15,025 bases of DNA from Polaromonas sp. (GTDB lineage: Bacteria; Pseudomonadota; Gammaproteobacteria; Burkholderiales; Burkholderiaceae_C), in contig JABMMH010000192.1 of NCBI GenBank assembly GCA_013205645.1, positions 1-15,025 on the forward strand, in the 5' to 3' direction. Below are positions 13,886-15,025 of the stretch, in pieces; position 1 is the stretch's first letter; each line of letters opens with the position of its first letter. The translations under genes and the position numbers were made by a program. A model generated the notes under the pieces. The model worked only from the letters and a program-made list of their open reading frames with translations. It was not told where the DNA came from and did not search any database.

Positions 13886-14635
13886 ATGAAGGTTTTGGTA
13901 CCCGTCAAACGCGTGGTGGATTACAACGTCAAGGTGCGCGTCAAGTCAGACGGCACGGGTGTGGACATCGCCAATGTCAAGATGAGCATGAACCCGTTCG
14001 ACGAAATCGCGGTTGAAGAAGCCACCCGCCTGAAAGAAAAAGGCGCTGTGACCGAAGTCATCGCTGTCAGCTGCGGTGTCACGCAATGTCAAGAAACCCT
14101 GCGCACAGCCATGGCCATTGGTGCAGATCGCGCCATTTTGGTCGACACCACTGAAGAGCTGCAGCCGCTGGCCGTTGCCAAGCTGCTGAAAGCCTTGGTC
14201 GACAAAGAGCAACCGCAGCTGGTGATTCTGGGCAAGCAAGCGATTGACGACGACTGCAACCAAACCGGTCAGATGCTCGCTGCTTTGCTGGGCTGGCCAC
14301 AGGCTACCTTCGCTTCTAAAGTCGAAGTGGCGGATGGCAAAGTCACCGTCAGTCGCGAAGTCGATGGCGGTTCTGAAACCCTGTCGCTCACGCTGCCCGC
14401 CATCATCACGACTGATCTGCGCTTGAACGAGCCGCGCTACGTGACGCTGCCGAACATCATGAAGGCGAAGAAAAAGCAGATGGACACCTACAAGCCAGAA
14501 GAGCTGGGTGTTGACGTCACGCCGCGCCTCAAAACCCTCAAAGTCAGCGAGCCGCCCAAGCGCAGCGCTGGTGTCAAAGTGGCCGATGTGGCTGCACTCG
14601 TCGACAAACTCAAAAACGAAGCGAAGGTAATTTAA
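13886..14635 (+). CDS. etfB: Electron transfer flavoprotein beta subunit
   Basis: Small subunit of the ETF heterodimer, which takes electrons from acyl-CoA and other flavin dehydrogenases and passes them to ETF-quinone oxidoreductase. This subunit holds the structural AMP. 249 residues, the normal size. It starts MKVLVPVKRVVDYNVK, as typical for the group. The ETF-beta signature is complete in VSREVDGGSETLSLTLPAIITT (two halves, 155-176), and the partner-recognition loop LPNIMKAKKK (188-197) is conserved. ATG at 13886 with GGAG seven bases upstream. The TAA stop shares its last A with the ATG of etfA (TAATG), giving tight coupling and equal synthesis of both subunits. Confidence 0.97.
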   Translation: MKVLVPVKRVVDYNVKVRVKSDGTGVDIANVKMSMNPFDEIAVEEATRLKEKGAVTEVIAVSCGVTQCQETLRTAMAIGADRAILVDTTEELQPLAVAKLLKALVDKEQPQLVILGKQAIDDDCNQTGQMLAALLGWPQATFASKVEVADGKVTVSREVDGGSETLSLTLPAIITTDLRLNEPRYVTLPNIMKAKKKQMDTYKPEELGVDVTPRLKTLKVSEPPKRSAGVKVADVAALVDKLKNEAKVI

Positions 14636-15025
14636 TGACTTCTCTGGTGATTGCTGAACACAACAACGCGGGCATCAAGCCCGCCACCCTCAACACCGTG
14701 ACCGCAGCCGCTCAGTGCGGTGGCGACGTGCACGTGCTGGTCGCGGGCTTTAACGCCGCTGCCGCTGCACAAGCTGCCAGCCAGATCGCTGGCGTGAGCA
14801 AAGTGATTCACGTCGAAGGCGCACACTTTGAACACGGCTTGGCTGAAAACATGGCGGCGCAAGTGGTCGGCATGGCGTCGGCTTATTCGCACATCTTGTT
14901 TCCGGCGACCGCGTCAGGCAAAAACATGGCACCCCGCGTGGCTGCCACGTTGGACGTTGGCCAAATCTCCGACATCACGAAAGTTGAGAGTCCTGACACC
15001 TTTGAGCGACCGATCTATGCCGGCA
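14635..15025 (+). CDS. etfA: Electron transfer flavoprotein alpha subunit (3' end cut by window)
   Basis: N-terminal 130 residues of the FAD-binding large subunit of ETF; the frame is open to the window edge. The start MTSLVIAEHNNAGIKPATLN and the stretch SHILFPATASGKNMAPRVAA (about 84-103) are typical of the alpha subunit's N-terminal domain. The C-terminal FAD-binding domain lies outside the window and cannot be checked. ATG at 14635 overlaps the etfB stop by one base, and AAGG seven bases upstream supports it. In relatives an acyl-CoA dehydrogenase gene often follows. Confidence 0.96.
   Translation, partial: MTSLVIAEHNNAGIKPATLNTVTAAAQCGGDVHVLVAGFNAAAAAQAASQIAGVSKVIHVEGAHFEHGLAENMAAQVVGMASAYSHILFPATASGKNMAPRVAATLDVGQISDITKVESPDTFERPIYAG

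Overview
The window looks like chromosomal DNA of a betaproteobacterium of the order Burkholderiales, most likely Comamonadaceae (Rhodoferax/Limnohabitans/Polaromonas-like). This rests on the moderately GC-rich coding style, the protein flavour of ComEC, ETF and MltB, and the gene mix. It is an inference; no database search was possible. I saw no rRNA, tRNA, CRISPR array, insertion sequence or prophage.

Layout. (1) 2-2533, plus strand: comEC, the DNA-uptake channel, cut at its 5' end by the window edge. (2) 2698-6027, plus strand: a tight three-gene operon of a circularly permuted ATP-grasp enzyme, an alpha-E (DUF403) protein and a bacterial transglutaminase-like protease. This is the core of a widespread but poorly understood predicted peptide-ligation/peptide-processing system; the Anbu proteasome-like peptidase that often accompanies it is not in this window. 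(3) 6028-6691: a gene-poor stretch with one small minus-strand ORF, a hairpin and a clear terminator. (4) 6692-9952: a divergent cluster that looks like metal handling. On the minus strand are a His-rich exported small protein, a HupE/UreJ-type membrane protein and a single-pass membrane anchor protein. On the plus strand is an NreB-like MFS transporter with a His-rich tail. A consensus TATAAT for the minus arm lies between the two arms, and an intrinsic-terminator hairpin with a possible competing fold sits just upstream of the hupE-like gene. (5) 10154-11389, minus strand: mltB, a lytic transglycosylase starting with TTG. (6) 11588-13842, plus strand: a histone-deacetylase-family hydrolase translationally coupled (GTGA overlap) to an MscS-type channel. 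(7) 13886 to the right edge, plus strand: etfB and the start of etfA, the electron-transfer flavoprotein, again with overlapping stop and start codons.

Most of the window is conserved housekeeping or broadly distributed genes. The two parts worth a closer look are the ATP-grasp/alpha-E/transglutaminase operon, whose product is still unknown in general, and the divergent metal cluster with its attenuator-like leader. Three very short ORFs (8565-8663, 10006-10140, 6470-6553) are flagged only as candidates.
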